Of a DNA stretch of 64,000 nucleotides, positions 1 through 12,763 are shown one piece after another (position 1 is the stretch's first letter; every line of letters starts with the position of its first letter). This DNA comes from Hordeum vulgare subsp. vulgare. Taxonomy: Eukaryota > Streptophyta > Magnoliopsida > Poales > Poaceae. Location of the stretch: the NCBI RefSeq assembly GCF_904849725.1, contig NC_058519.1, positions 359,321,974 to 359,385,973 of the forward strand. Reading direction: 5' to 3'. The notes under the pieces are model-generated. The model had not been told where the DNA came from, made no database searches, and saw only the letters and a program-made list of their open reading frames with translations. The position numbers and the translations under genes were made by a program.

Positions 1-107
1 GGCAGCACCCACGAAGACCCCAAACACGCCCCTGGACTCTCTCTCCCTCTCTAGCCGTTGCTGCTACCTCGCCGGCACACCACCACTCAGGTGGATCGTG
101 GCGCCCC

Positions 108-115
108 TATATATA
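108..115 (+). promoter_or_regulatory. TATA box of LTR G
   Basis: TATATATA preceded by CCCC and followed by GGCC in a GC-rich stretch. It is the only clear TATA motif of the leader and precedes the pyrimidine-rich region 130-620, as expected for an LTR promoter. Activity is inferred. Confidence 0.5.
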
Positions 116-2196
116 GGCCTCCCTGGCTACTCTCCGACCCCCTCCGACCTCACCCACACCTCCAATCGCCTCCCTGAGCCCCCCACTCGAGCTATCCGAG
201 ACTAGTGCTCGAGATCGACTGAGGCGCCGTCGTGTTGGAGCTCAGTCGATCTCGGGATACATGCCCGCTCCGGCACTCATTTAGCCCCCATCGTGTCGGT
301 AGTCGTCTGCTACTTCACCTCTGCCTCTCCCCCGACCTTTTCCCCTCTCTGAGCATCGTCAACATCTACCTCTCAAAATCCAGCACCGCTGCTAGCTCAT
401 CTTCGGCGACTCCAACAACCTTAGATTCTCCCTCAACCTCCACCCGAAAGGCGGGAGTGCAAGGAATCCATTCCTGCACTCGCCCTTCCTCGTCATCGCG
501 TGTACTGCCACCGGTGAGCTCTCCGCTCTCTCTGTCTCTAGGTAGAAGACGCCCTGACAAGGGTGCCCCACCTGTCAGTGTCTGTCTCTCTCTCTTCCCC
601 CCTCCGAGTCACTGCCACAGGGCCGTGCATGTCAGGTTCAAACCTGACAGCGCGCGCGCACCTGGGCTGGTTGGTTGGCCTCGCAGTTGGGCCAGCCCAT
701 GTGCTGGCTGGCTTTGGCATGACTGTTGGGCCCTTTTTCTTTTTCTTTTTAGATTTTATTTAAATAAATTCCACACGACTATTAATGCATCCAATTCCAA
801 TAATTATTCAACCATGAAGTTTTTTAATGTGAAGAATTAATAAAACTATCTTTGTAATTTTTGCAGAAACTTTTGTATATAGGTTTATTTTAAAACCTAG
901 AATAAATATATTTCAGCCTTTGTTAAAAAGGTTTTAGAAATACTTTTCACTCCAAAAACAGAATAGGGTTAGAAGTGGAATGTGTGCCTAGTTTTTGCTG
1001 TGATTCTTATTATTTATATTATTATCGCGACGATAGATCACGTGATTGACAAAGGACTTGGACCCGAAGACCTCGAAGACCTAGGAGACTCTGTTGACCA
1101 AGGCAAGCAGCCCTTTAACCATGTGCGAGAAAAATATTTTTATGCATGCCATGCTTAATATTTCTTTTTGATGCATGTGGTCATGATGGATTTGATAAAC
1201 CCCTCGGTAGGGTGTTTCCGATGGGTTCTTTGAATAACACTTGCATGAGAGTATGACCCTACCATCTATGAGGGTCACGCTGATAAAAGTTGACAGGTTG
1301 ATTGTAGTGCTACGCATAGGATGAGCATATGCATGGTGATGGTAACACGATGGTGATTTAAAAAACTTGTTCGAAAACCAGACCGGGTGCCACTAATGCC
1401 CGAGGGTGATGGTGTTGAGATGGTGACCACTTGAGAAAGAAGTGGTGTACCGGAGGAAGGTTTTGTGAGTGTGTGGTTTCGAAAACTAGGAGAGATTTAA
1501 GATGTGTCGACCATCCCAACCTTGCATGTGTGACCATGATACCCCTTATGGGACGAGTCTTTGTTAATTACTTTGGTCGGTGCTAGAAAATATCCTGCAT
1601 TACTAGTGACGAGAGTGACATGGTCACTCTCAGGACGGGGTCGTGCCAGGTAGGACGACCATGCTATTTTTACAGGTTACGTCACACCGTTGGTGCCCGC
1701 ATGGCTGATACAATCCAGCGCAAGGCTCGTAAGGTGTATATCATGTGGGTTGTGTACCTATCGAGTGGACTCTTTGTCTAGTGTCATCAGGGGAAAGGCA
1801 TTGTTCGGGTGCTTACCTTGGGTATGATATATACCTCGAGTCGTGGATGACATGAAAACACCCAGAGTTTTGTGGGTACAATGCGCAACCTTTGCAAAGT
1901 GTAAAACTATTCGAATAGCCATGTCCACGGTCAAGAAAAATTGTGTAATCCTGCTTAAACTACGTCCAGTCGTTTTTGCATAAACCAAGTGTGCGTGTGT
2001 GATAAAGGTGTTATGAGAAAGAGGTTACATGAGCCAAGTCGGGTGATTTGGCATAGAGGGGAACATGAGGCATTCAGCCCTCGATATAAATGTTGATCTA
2101 TGTAACCTGTTCATGTGGTTGCCATTTACCTTCTAATGCATGTTTTATAATTATATCATGCTTCATTTTGCCTTGTACGCATCACGGGTTGCTTGC

Positions 2197-2215
2197 GAGT
2201 ACATACAATGTACTC
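2197..2215. repeat. Palindrome GAGTAC-N7-GTACTC in LTR G
   Basis: Six-base perfect arms separated by seven bases. The same arms with a four-base spacer occur at the equivalent place in solo LTR B (58382-58397), just upstream of the short terminal reading frame. Confidence 0.6.
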
Positions 2216-2249
2216 ATTGGCTTGCCAGTGGTTATTTAATTGGCCACGC

Positions 2250-2306
2250 ATGGAAGAACCGGAGTACAGAGAAGAGTTTGTCGTTGAATATGCACAAGTG
2301 ATCTAG
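2250..2306 (+). other. Short acidic open frame ending LTR G
   Basis: Eighteen codons from ATG to TAG, rich in Glu (MEEPEYREEF at the start). It sits 34 bases after the palindrome, the same relative place as the acidic frames of A (56112-56165) and B (58302-58357). Protein production is not shown; sequence similarity to A and B is weak, so the link rests on position, acidity and the shared palindrome. Confidence 0.3.
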
Positions 2307-2580
2307 GATGCGTCCCAGACAGAATGCTTGTAGGTTAAGGAAGATGGCATGGGTTCACGTTATCCTCCTAGTTATTCGCTATTAGTAGTATGTTGATGTG
2401 TAAGCTTACGAAGCCATATTTATGTAATGACTTGGCCATAATGGCCCTATCTGTATCAGACGTTATTTATGGATGTAAGACTCTTGTTATTCAGTATGTG
2501 TGTGTTCAATGAGCATTGATCTCTCGGACCACTCTACACGTGCATTTGGTGACCTCGAACTATAAGTTGGGGTCCCAACA

Positions 2581-2646
2581 AATTATGATGATGTCCAAGA
2601 CTATGATCATGTATATAGGCATCACGTCCAAGACAAGTAGACCGAC
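2581..2646 (-). mobile_element. Gypsy LTR fragment S1, left part
   Basis: Matches the minus-oriented gypsy LTRs of T (compare 11786-11852 and 16770-16845, including the stretch catcacgtc.gagacaa.tagacc). It is interrupted at 2646 by LARD element D and resumes at 20024, where the next LTR bases follow directly. The left edge abuts the end of LTR G. Confidence 0.75.
2642..2646. repeat. TSD of element D, left copy (ccgac)
   Basis: Five bases directly before the TG end of D, repeated exactly at 20019-20023 after D's other end. A 5-bp duplication is the usual product of retrotransposon integrase. Confidence 0.85.
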
Positions 2647-4389
2647 TGTAACGCCCAAGATGCGATCCTACCCTTATTTTGGCACGAGGGCCTCGACAGG
2701 GATAGAAGCGCATCTCGTCATTTCGCAAGAATGCATATCAATACAAGTACATGTACTGAAAAGATGAGTATATGAAATTGGCTTACAATCGCCACAAGCT
2801 ACATCAACATCACATCAATACATCAACATATTCAAAAACCATGAAGAAGAGCAGGATCCGACAACAAACGAAGACAAACAATAAAAGAACGACGTCCATC
2901 CTTGCTATCCCAGGCTGCCAGCCTCGAACCCATCCTAGGTCGATGATGATGAAGAAGAAGAAACTCCAAATAGAACAATCACCGCGCTCACGTCAAAGTG
3001 TCACTTTACCTTTACCTGCAACTGGTGTTGTAGTAATCTGTGAGCCACAGGGACTCAACAATCTCATTTCCAAAGGTATCAAGACTAGGAAAGCTTAAAG
3101 AGTGAGGTATGGTTAAGTGGTGAGGCTGCAGCAAGCGACTAAGCATTTATTTGATTGGCCAACTTACAGGTACAAGAATAAGAGAGGGGGAGGAACTGCG
3201 TATAATGGACGTGAACTAATGATGATCAAATGTTGTTTAACCATCGAAAGAGGCGAAGAATGTGATTCTACACGTCATTCTAGTCGGTTTACACATATAG
3301 CTCATTTGATCGGAGCTACGGTTAACAGATACGTGCAACATAAGATATTATGCCATGAATGCAACATGCATGCAATTTTATGAAAACACTAGCAAGAAGG
3401 ATATGAATCATCCATGTGTCGCCATGGCGAACGAAAGGGAACCAAGGCAGCAAAATGGAAATGATTCCACAGCAACATTCTGGCCCCGATAACTTGATGA
3501 GATACTGGTGCCAACGAATTGGGAGTGTGTGCGTGTCATGCCAAGAACGATGGAGCGATCCCAGTTACCAGGTTCCTAGGTGTCGGGGGCATGGCAAACG
3601 AGGGACAACGTGCAACTCGCATGGCATCTATGAAACAGACAACATCGCCTCTCGTACAACAATGCATTCATCTAAGGGTATCGTCTCGGTGGTATAACTT
3701 TGAAGCATGCCTCTCGGAGCGGTTTGACTCATAGCGGTGTAGTTGTACATGGGTTGTCGTGGATGTCATGGAAGTAGTGGTGCACAGGTCTTCAACGACG
3801 GTAGTGGTACTTGCTGCATCGTCGTGGCACGTGGCAAAATCCACGGAGGTGGTCTTGGCGTCTACAGCCACAGGCGGTGGAGGTGCACAGACACAAAAAC
3901 AAATAACATCGCCAAAAAAACATAATATGGTCAGAGCAATAGCCATCTGCGATGGTGTTTGGGATGGTTGGGCTGCAGTAGCGGGCAGCACACGACGACA
4001 GGATGCAAGAGCAAAAGGATGTAGCGGTGGTAGCAGGCAGGCCGCAGTTGTGAGGCTGGACCCTGGCGGAGGCCATGGACAGCGCGAGGCAAGGCGGCAG
4101 GGCGGCATAGTCGACCGGGGCAACTACCGATTCTGTGTGAGGCAAGGGACGAACGGGGGCTTGGTGCTGGTGCATGACGCAAGGGCCATCGGAGCTCGCG
4201 GGTGGAGCAACGGATGCTCGCGGTGGCTCCATGGCTCTACGAAGCTCGAGTCCGAGACGAGGGCGCGATGGCGTCTTGCCGGCGCTGGGCTGGAGGGACG
4301 GCGGCGCTCGGGGGCGGCTCCGGAGTGGGGCCGCATTGGCTGGAGTCCTGCGGGGCTAGATGGCAAGGGCGAACCGGTGGCGGTGCTAG

Positions 4390-4755
4390 CTAGGCGAAGC
4401 AGGATAGCGGGTGACAGCGAGCGAGGTGAGGCGCAGGACGGCGGGAGGCCATGGTTGCACGCGCAGGGGGAGGTCCCCTGGAAGACAACAACGGAGGAGC
4501 ACAACGGGCGGTTGGCTTGGGGCTTCGCTGGGAGTCGATCGAGGTGGAGGTTGGGGACGGGACGACAGGCAGGCCAGCTCCAGCTCCGGCTGGAGGCAAG
4601 GCCTTGGCAGCAGCTCGAGGCCATGATGGGGTCGAGGGCTCTACTCCTCTCTCTCTCTTTCTATGGTGCAAGCGGCGCAAGGCGAAGGACGAGGGAGGAG
4701 GGGATCGAGCGGGGATTGGGTTTGCTGCATCGGGGTTTGGACAGGGTGGCGACAC
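4390..4755 (-). other. Pro/Ser-rich open frame in D 3' LTR leader
   Basis: A 121-codon frame just downstream, on the minus strand, of the LTR TATA motif. About 100 residues align in the same frame with the frame at 18818-19252 in the other LTR (shared PTSTSI, LPPAG, RGPP). The composition is low-complexity and GC-driven, no domain is recognised, and the upstream frame is shifted relative to the 5' LTR. It may be leader RNA rather than a gene. Confidence 0.25.
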
Positions 4756-4817
4756 TATTGGGAGGGAGAAGTCGATCGAGGTGGCTAGAGTTAGGGTAGG
4801 CTTGATCCAGATTCACA

Positions 4818-4825
4818 TATAAATA
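4818..4825 (-). promoter_or_regulatory. TATA-like box of D 3' LTR
   Basis: TATTTATA on the minus strand, conserved at 19254-19261 in the 5' LTR and followed in the direction of transcription by a GC-rich leader. Placement fits an LTR promoter; activity is inferred. Confidence 0.45.
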
Positions 4826-5499
4826 GCAAACGGTTTTTAAATGGGGTCTAATTAGAGCCCTCAAATTTAGCTCGAATGGCCCATATAACTAGATTAGGGT
4901 GTCCTATTGAAAAACCGATGATGATTTAGGTATTACGGGGTTGATCCGGACCTGACGGTCATGACCACCGGCTTTGAGTCTGGGGGAAGTTTCCGGACTA
5001 GATTACGGGCAGGTGGGTACATTGTGCGGAGGGGCTTGGCGGAGATTACAGGGAAAACGGGCAACCCGGCGATAGAGTTTAAAACAACGAAAAACGTCCG
5101 ACGATGGGCTTGCTATAGTGCGGCTATAGGTTTAACGACTCGGTTATCAAGAGAACTCCAATTGCGACAAAAAGTGACAGGCGGCCTACCTACACTGTAT
5201 TAAGACCGCACACCAAGTTTCAATCCAATCCGAGAAAGTTCTATACACACTTCTGAAAACAATATTAAACAATGTCGCGGGTGCATGCATGTGTGGTTGG
5301 TCTCAAAACGGTCAACGACAAAAACGGAGAGAACCGGCAACTAATAACAGATGCAAGTTTTGAAAACTAGCGGCGACAGAGTGTCGATGCAATGTAGATG
5401 ATGCGAATGATGTGATGATGAATGCGACAAACAAATAATCACAAAGCGGCAACGGAATGAAACGGGAATCTTCTGGAGCGTCGGTCTCGGGCTGTTACA

Positions 5500-5511
5500 A
5501 CTCTCCTACAC
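5500..5511 (-). other. Polypurine tract of D
   Basis: On the minus strand this reads gtgtaggagagt and lies directly against the TG start of the 3' LTR at 5499, the expected primer site for plus-strand DNA synthesis. It is short, with some pyrimidines. Confidence 0.5.
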
Positions 5512-8500
5512 TTACAAGAGATCTCACCCCCATATCTAAGAATGAAAAGGCGAAGAGGAAGAGAAAGAGCAAACGGTAAGGCTTAGTTGCTTCCTGACAA
5601 ATGAATGAAACCAACGATCCTTGAAGGTTGCACAGAGATGAAGAATGATATGAGAAACAAGCAAGAATTCACACAAAATTTCGGTAGCACTTTGGTAGGA
5701 AATTGAGGACAAAAATATTGATGAGATGGAAAGATATTGACAAGATTCACAACAAACAAACTAAACTGATATGCCAGGAAAGAACATGAAAGAAGACACA
5801 CCACTCTGGTTATGTGAAAAAGAAGGGAAAGAACATGATCTTGACAGAATTAGATAATGGATAAAAGAGAGCAACATTAGAACAACTCCGGAACAAGAGA
5901 ATAGACTAGATCTTTGGGACGAAAGAATGGAGAAGAAAAATAAAACTTCTACCACAATTGAATTGAATAGCATCCTAGCAAGAAGAATTGAATAGAGTTG
6001 ATGGAAAACCAACAACGAAAAGAAGAAGCTTGTAGTAGACTTATGAAAACCATCTCAAATAATGAGGTGACAACCAACCACTAATGGAAACAATGATTAC
6101 TTGGAAGCAACAAGATATGCAGAACTTCTTTCACCAAGAAGATACATTCACAACTTGTATCCATGACAATCACCATAATAGCAACAATCCTTAGAAAAAG
6201 TTTTAGATGAATCTAACCCAAGATAACATCAATGGAAGAAAAGATGGGTTGAAATAACTCATGATCAAAGAATTGGTGGGTTTAATTATCTCATTCTTGA
6301 AACAAATTTCTCTTCGAGACACCCTGTGAGTCAAGGATGCTATAACACCACCTTAAATGATAAAGGAGTACGAATTGCACTTTGAAATGCAATAGAAAGA
6401 ACATTTGAGGTTCTCCAACAAGAATCTTGAAAAACACCTCGAGAAAGAATTAAATCCTAAACAAACCACCATGAAGAACCACTTGGAAGAACTCCAGAAA
6501 GAAAGGATGATAGAAAATAATTGAAGGTTGAAAATAATAAGATTATCGCCTTTAAAAGAATTAGATGGAACTTCACGAAGAGAAACTTGAGAAAAACTTG
6601 ACCTCCAGAAAAGAAAGATGAAGCACTTGAGATAAAGAATTTGATATCACGAGCCACTCCGGAAGAAAGATTGAAATCACATTGATGATTTAAGAATAAG
6701 AATTATGTTATGCATATCCTTCATCAAGTTTACTTGACGACAAGCAACGGATTTGGCACACCACTTATTCTTCTTGAAAAAATAATAGATTGAGGAGAGA
6801 GATAGATAAGGAACAGACTTGAAGAATTCTTGGAAGAAACACCGGTAAGAATTCACAAATGAACGGGAATACCATGAATGAACGAAGATACATGAGAACA
6901 AAGAGATCATGATCCACCTGAAGAATTTAGAACATATGGGGATATTAGAAATGGATGGAATACATGAAAAAAATGAATGGAATACATGAGAAGGAAGAGA
7001 TCTTTAGTCGCCTAACAGAAGACTCGAATGAGGCACCAGAATAATTGAGATACGAACGAAGAGACAAAAATTGAGAAGAATTTGAGAACGAAAGCTGAAA
7101 GATGAGAACGAAGAAATATTCTAAAATGATGGCCTTCGAAGGATCGAGAGATGACAGCAACTCTGAACAACACCGGATAGATATTGAAGGAATTACTCAT
7201 GATTGGAAACAATTGAGAAGACACACAAGCTGAGATGAGAATCTTCAAAAGAATGGAGCAAGATTTAAGAGAAACACTGCTTCGAACTTCCAAGCTGAGA
7301 ACCATGGCAAGAAGTACCATCAAGAATTATTGAGACACTTCGAATTTTTTTTGAAGCGATCCTGAAGAAGGAATATGACTGATGGAATTCATACTTACGT
7401 CACACTTGAAAAGAATTAAAGATTTCCAGGAAAGATTAGAAGAGCCAGGTAAGATCCCGGGATAACCTGTGGCTTATGGACGCACTGAAGGAAAATGTCG
7501 TAGAAACAATTGATTAGAAAAGAGAGATTGCACCGGTATAAGTGAAGAACTTGATGAGGTGAGACCCTCGAAATAACTGAAAGGATTGAAAACAAGAAAC
7601 TTCGGATATATCTTCAGCACTCCGGATAGAAAAGAGAGAGATGAATAAACAAGAGAGACTTGGATGAGAATTTCCAACACATAAACCATTAGAGGAAGAA
7701 AAGGATATGCCGAACACTGAGAGGTTGAATTGAATTCACAGGAAAAGATAACAAGAATGAAAAAAATGATGAACTTAGAACTGCTGATAATCTTCACAAT
7801 GAATCACCGGATACCATATGCAAGAAAAGAAAGCGGGAGCATAAATTAAAAGAAAGGCACGAGGATGATAATTAAATCATTGAAGAAAAAGGGAGGGAGG
7901 GCGGGGAAAAATAAAGACAATTTGGGACATATGAGAAGAATTCCAGAAGAAATGAGAGATTGATCTTGCAAATATTGGAGAAGATTGAATTGACTTGAAG
8001 AGAAGCACACCGGTTAGAAAAGAATTGACATGACGACTCTGGTTGAAAAGAATTGATAAGACAACTTGATTGAGGAAAAGAATTAGCACTCTCATATAAA
8101 TATGAGAACAATACTTAGGAAAGGTATGAAATCACCACTTGACATGGAAGCAACTCGAATTACCATACTCCAACAAACCAAGGATGAGGCTTGCGAATTA
8201 GCCAGAACAAACGTATGACAGAGATTCCGCTCAATATTTTCGTGGATAGGATACTCGCTCAATTGTATATTGGAATGTCATATTGAAATGACGCTCGAAT
8301 ACGCTCCCTAGGCGTAGCGAACTACAAGGCTTGTCGAAGCATACTGACGACATATATCGAGACTGTCCTTTGTAAAAACGACCGTGAACAAACGAATCCA
8401 CTAGATGTCGAACCCCAACCGCACATCATGCATGTGTTGGAAGATTGTCCTATAAGTAACTACTTGAATTCCCACCTAAGAACTTCCGAAATTTTCTGGT

Positions 8501-9081
8501 CATGCAATCGGGTCCGCGGATACAAGGAGTAAAATCCATCTCTCAACTCCTAGCAATAACACTAACCCGTCCAGTGTATCACATCCGTCAACACATAACC
8601 AGAGATATCAGAAACTCATCTATCTCAGACCCTCGAAAACACAATGATACTAAGTATGGAAGTACATCCGAACTCTCTCCACCAGTATTGGGGATGCCGG
8701 ACTCCTCTCGCCACTACTAGTATTGAAGCAATTTCGAACATCCTCCGTCCTGAGATACTAAGTAATCTGAATGATAACGATGTGCTCAAGAATCCCCTGG
8801 AGTTCAACTCCCCGCAAGAAATCAAGCCAGACGGGAGGCACCAAGATAGAACTCCGTCACATCGACATCATATAGATTCCAAAATATCTGCGTGACCCTA
8901 AGAAAAATTGAGTGAGAAGAGAAGTAGAATTAAAAAATTTACGTCAGGATTACTCACAAGAGCATAGAAGAGGAGAAAAAGAATCCTATTCTTCGATATA
9001 TAACTAGACTCAAAGTAGTTTTTTTACTAGACTCGACTCAGCCAAGTTTGATCAATCAAGGGGGCTCCTAGGTCGGTACTT

Positions 9082-9092
9082 CTCTGATACCA
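9082..9092 (-). other. Primer-binding site of D (tRNA-iMet type)
   Basis: The minus strand reads TGGTATCAGAG, the common plant PBS complementary to initiator methionine tRNA, starting three bases after the LTR end at 9096. It fixes 9096-20018 as the 5' LTR and sets the element on the minus strand. Confidence 0.9.
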
Positions 9093-9681
9093 ACCTGTAA
9101 CGCTCAAGATGCGATCCTATCCTTATTTTGGCACAAGGGCCTCGATAGGGATAGAAGCGCATCTTGTCATTTTGCAAGAATGGATATTGTTACAAGTACA
9201 GGTACTAAATAAATGAGTATATGGAATTGACTTACACTCTCCACAAGCTACATCAAGATCACATCAATACATCAACATATTCAATGAACAAGTAGAAGAG
9301 CAGGGTCCGACTATGGACGAAAACAAATGATAAAAGAACGACGTCCATCCTTGCTATCCCAGGCGGCCAGCCTGGAACCCATCCTAGATCGATGAAGAAG
9401 AAGAAGAAGAAACTCCAAATAGAACAATCATTGCGCTCACATCAAAGTGTCACTTTACCTGTACCTGTAACTGGTGTTGTAGTAATCTATGAGCCACAGG
9501 TACTCAGCAATCTCATTTCCAAAGGTATCAAGACTAGCAAAGCTTAATGGGTGAGGTATGGTTAAGTGGTGAGGCTGCAGCAAGCGACTAAGAATTTATT
9601 TGAGTGGCTAACTTACGAATACGAGAATAAGAGAGGGGGAGGAACTACGTATAACAAATGTGAACTAATGATGATCAAATG

Positions 9682-11109
9682 AATGATCCTGAACACCTAC
9701 TTACATCAGACATAACCCCACCGTGTCCTCAGTCACAGAAGGAGCTCACGAAAGAGAGAGTCATGGTTACGCACACATTTGACATATTTTAGTTAAGCTT
9801 ACTTCAAGTTATCAAGAACCGGATGTTAAACAAAGTTTCCATGTTTGCCACGTAACCACGGGCATGGCTTTTCAAAAGATTTAACCCTGCAGGGGTGCTC
9901 CAACTAGTCCATCACAAATTACCACAAGCCGCATAAAAAGCCTCGATCACGAAACTCGTGACCTCCTAGGATTTATTAGTGGAAAACCTCAACTCTGAGA
10001 TAGCCCAAAGCATCACCGGAATCCCGATGCACAAGATATTCCATAAAAGTTAAAACAAGTCTAGCAAGGCCGCCCACGTGTCGACGAACCCGATAGGAGC
10101 CGCGTATCTCATTCTCAAGACACGACGGATAAATACATCGTATGGTGGCATGATAGAAATCTCCATAGTTGCCCCTGGTTGGCCCCGCAAACGGCTCTAG
10201 TTTGGACCAACACTCATGAGGAGCACTAGCCCAAGGGTTGATTAATTATCTGCGGGTGCCGACGGGTCCCTATGCTATTTATTAGTTATTAGGCAAATGT
10301 AGTACCAAAGTTGGGCCTTGCTAGACAAGCTTTAACCGAGAGGAGTTAGCAAGGGGGGTCCCATAACAAGCCCGAGCGTGTTAGGAGCGCTCAATTATGG
10401 AATATAACACCGGTGGCTAAAACTAAGGCGCCAAAGGTGGAACAAAACACCAGGCTAGAAGGCCAAGCCTTCCACTTTTACCAAGTATATAGGTGCATTA
10501 AATTAATTAGCAATAATATGGTGATATAACAAGGAACCCATGTTATCACATGGAAGCAACGACACCTGCAACTAGAAATGCTAACACATGGTTAAGCAAG
10601 CGGTAACATAGCCAATCGGTGGTTTGCTAGGTTGTAGAAAGGTTGAAGGTTTCATGGTAATGTTGAGAGAATGACATATAACAGTTGGTAGGCAACGAGA
10701 CATAACGAAAGAAACGAGACAACTAGCATGGCATTGAGAGTAATGGTATCTAGGAAATGGTCATCTTGCCTGAGATCCCGCTTGTAAGAAGAACGAATCC
10801 GTGAAGCAGACGAATCGACATAGTCGAACGAATACAAACATTCTGACACGCTTGCGGAACTCTAACGAGAAGAAGCAAACCGGAAACAAGAATCAACGCA
10901 CGATATTCACCACGGCACATGCAAGATATGATGCACAACCAAATATGATGCATGTCCATTTCAATTATGCAAGCCATGGCATGACAACTCACAACAATCA
11001 AACACTACACATTAAGTGAATCTCAATATGCAATGAGTTGCATATTGACGAAACTCCACATATGAATTGTTTAGTTCACTCCCGTTTAGGTATAAGGCAA
11101 TGTTAAATG
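9682..11109 (-). repeat. LTR module M of D, absent from the 3' LTR
   Basis: A 1428-bp stretch flanked by direct aaatg copies (9677-9681 and 11105-11109); the 3' LTR has a single aaatg at the join. It contains the phrase accctgcaggggtg near 9885, also found at the equivalent place in solo LTR B (58722), so the two LTR families share this module. No coding frame is convincing. Confidence 0.65.
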
Positions 11110-11373
11110 TTCTTTAAACATGGCAAGAGGTGAAATATGTGATTCTACATGTCATTATATTCGTTTTACACATATAGCTCATTTGATCGGAGCTACGGTT
11201 AACAGATACATGCAACACAAGATATTATGCCATGAATGCAACATGCATGCAATTTTATGAAACCACTAGCAAGAAGGTTATGACGCATGCATGTGTCACC
11301 ATGGTGAACAAAAGGGAACCATGGCGGCAAGATGGAAATGATGCCCCGGCAACGTTCCGGTCCCGATAACTTG

Positions 11374-11378
11374 ATGAG
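11374..11378. repeat. TSD of element T, left copy (atgag)
   Basis: Repeated exactly at 17907-17911. The uninterrupted site is visible in D's other LTR near 3497-3501, where atgag is followed by atactgg. Confidence 0.95.
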
Positions 11379-12747
11379 TGCTACTTCTCAAGCAACAGCG
11401 CCAGAAATTGACATGTTGACAGAAACTTGCTTGTGTTGGTTTTTCCCTTGAAGAGGAAAGGGTGATGCAGCACAGGAGCAGTATGTATTTCCGTCAGTTT
11501 GAGAACCAAGGTATCAATCCAGTAGGAGAACCTCGTCAAGTCTAGAGTACCTGCGCAAACACAAAAGAGCTTGCACCCAACACTATAAAGGGGTTGTCAA
11601 TCCCTTCAAGAATGATTGCAAAGTGAGATCTGAAGGTGGAAAGTGAAACGAAGAAAAAGAGTAAGCCTGAAAATATGGTGTGAAGTAGACCCGGGGGCCA
11701 TAGTGTTCACTAGAGGCTTCTCTTAAAATAGCAAATATTATGGTGGGTGAACAAATTACTGTCGAGCAATTGATAGAACCGCGCAAAGTCATGATGATAT
11801 CTAAGGTAATGATCATATATATAGGGATCACGTCCGAGACAAATAGACCAATACTTTCTGCATCTACTACTATTACTCCACACATTGACCGCTATCCAGC
11901 ATGCATCTAGTGTATTGAGTTCATGACGAACAGAGTAACGCCTTAAGTAAGATGACATGATGTAGATGGATAAACTCAAACCAATGATGAAAACCCCATA
12001 TGTGTACCCTTGATGGCAACAATACGATGTGTGCCTCGCTACCCCTTCTGTCACTGGGTGAGGTCACCGCACGGTATGAACCCACCGCAAAAGAAGATTA
12101 CATTAGATAGATATCCATGAAGATCATGGAGAACTTTGTATTGAAGATCCAAGAGAGAGAAGAAGCCATCTAGCTACTAGCTATGGACCCGTAGGTCTAT
12201 GGTGGACTACTCACGCATCATCGGAGAGGTCATGGTGTTGATGAAGAAGTCCTCTATATCCGAATCCCCCCTCTGATAGGGCACCAGAACGTGCCCCAGA
12301 TGGGATCTTGCGGAGACAGAAGCTTGCGGCGGTGGAAAAGTACTTTCCATGATCTCCTGATTTTTTTTCTGGAATTTTGGGAATATATAGGCGAAAGACC
12401 TAGGGCAGAGGAGGCCCAGGGAGCCCACAAGCCTGGGAGGCGCGGGCCCCCCTGGCCACGGCTAGGGGGCTTGTGGGGTCCCTGGTGGGCCCCTCCCTTG
12501 GTTCTCAAGTTCCCCGTTCGTCTTCTGTTTCGAAAAAAATCTTTTTGGAAGTTTCGTTCTGTTTGGACTCCGTTTAAAATCCTCCTGTGGAAAGGGTCAA
12601 AAACACGGACAAAACAGGAACTGGCACTTGGCACTGAGTTAATAAGTTAGTGCCAAAAAAGATATAAAAGGCATACAAAACATCCAAAGTTTGACAAGAT
12701 AATAGCATGAAACCATCAAAAATTATAGATACGTTGGAGACGTATCA
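11379..12747 (-). repeat. 3' LTR of T
   Basis: 1369 bp, TG..CA ends. It is shorter than the 5' LTR mainly through one deletion of about 176 bp: gaaccca is followed directly by ccgcaaa (near 12080), while 17060-17255 holds extra sequence between the same words. A TATA motif lies at 12384-12389. Confidence 0.9.
12384..12389 (-). promoter_or_regulatory. TATA box of T 3' LTR
   Basis: TATATA in the context gcctatatattccc on the minus strand, conserved at 17544-17549 in the other LTR. Confidence 0.5.
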
Positions 12748-12763
12748 AGCATCCCCAATCTTA
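12748..12763 (-). other. Polypurine tract of T
   Basis: The minus strand reads taagattggggatgct directly before the LTR start TGATACG. This is the plus-strand primer site of the group. Confidence 0.85.

Larger units (their letters stand above)
1..2580 (+). mobile_element. LARD-like LTR (element G), cut by window edge
   Basis: Non-coding LTR-type sequence whose left end lies outside the window. The right end reads ggggtcccaaca and stops where sequence of another LTR family begins, matching the right end of solo LTR A (ggggtcccgaca). The layout is that of A and B: a TATA box and GC-rich leader (1-720), AT-rich middle, a palindrome GAGTAC/GTACTC near 2200, a short acidic open frame ending in TAG at 2306, then a transcript-end-like tail. 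No gag or pol is seen. It could be a solo LTR or the 3' LTR of a longer element; PBS or PPT cannot be judged because the other end is missing. Confidence 0.6.
2647..5499 (-). repeat. 3' LTR of D (deleted form)
   Basis: Runs from TGTAACGCCC to GGCTGTTACA on the plus strand, 2853 bp. It aligns with 9096-11378 plus 17912-20018 but lacks 1428 bp between 3232 and 3233 (equivalent to 9682-11109) and about 80 bp equivalent to 19645-19721. It keeps uninterrupted the site where T entered the other LTR (tgatgag followed by atactgg near 3501). Confidence 0.85.
5500..9095 (-). mobile_element. Internal domain of LARD D, non-coding
   Basis: About 3.6 kb between the two LTRs. The plus strand is strongly purine-rich, with variants of agaagaattgaa recurring throughout, so reverse frames are filled with Phe and Ser and no frame exceeds about 107 codons. 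No zinc knuckle, protease, RT or integrase motif is visible. The frames at 8502-8895 show no domain either. The known role of a LARD interior is as packaged template RNA, not coding sequence. Confidence 0.75.

Noticed and set aside
232..840. 202-codon open frame in G
   Set aside because: It lies in the pyrimidine- and GC-rich LTR leader, has Ser/Pro/Leu low complexity and no domain, and is not shared with A or B.
3759..4799. 346-codon plus-strand open frame in D's 3' LTR
   Set aside because: It is antisense to the element, GC-rich and low-complexity, and the equivalent region of the 5' LTR (18030-19250) has no matching open frame.
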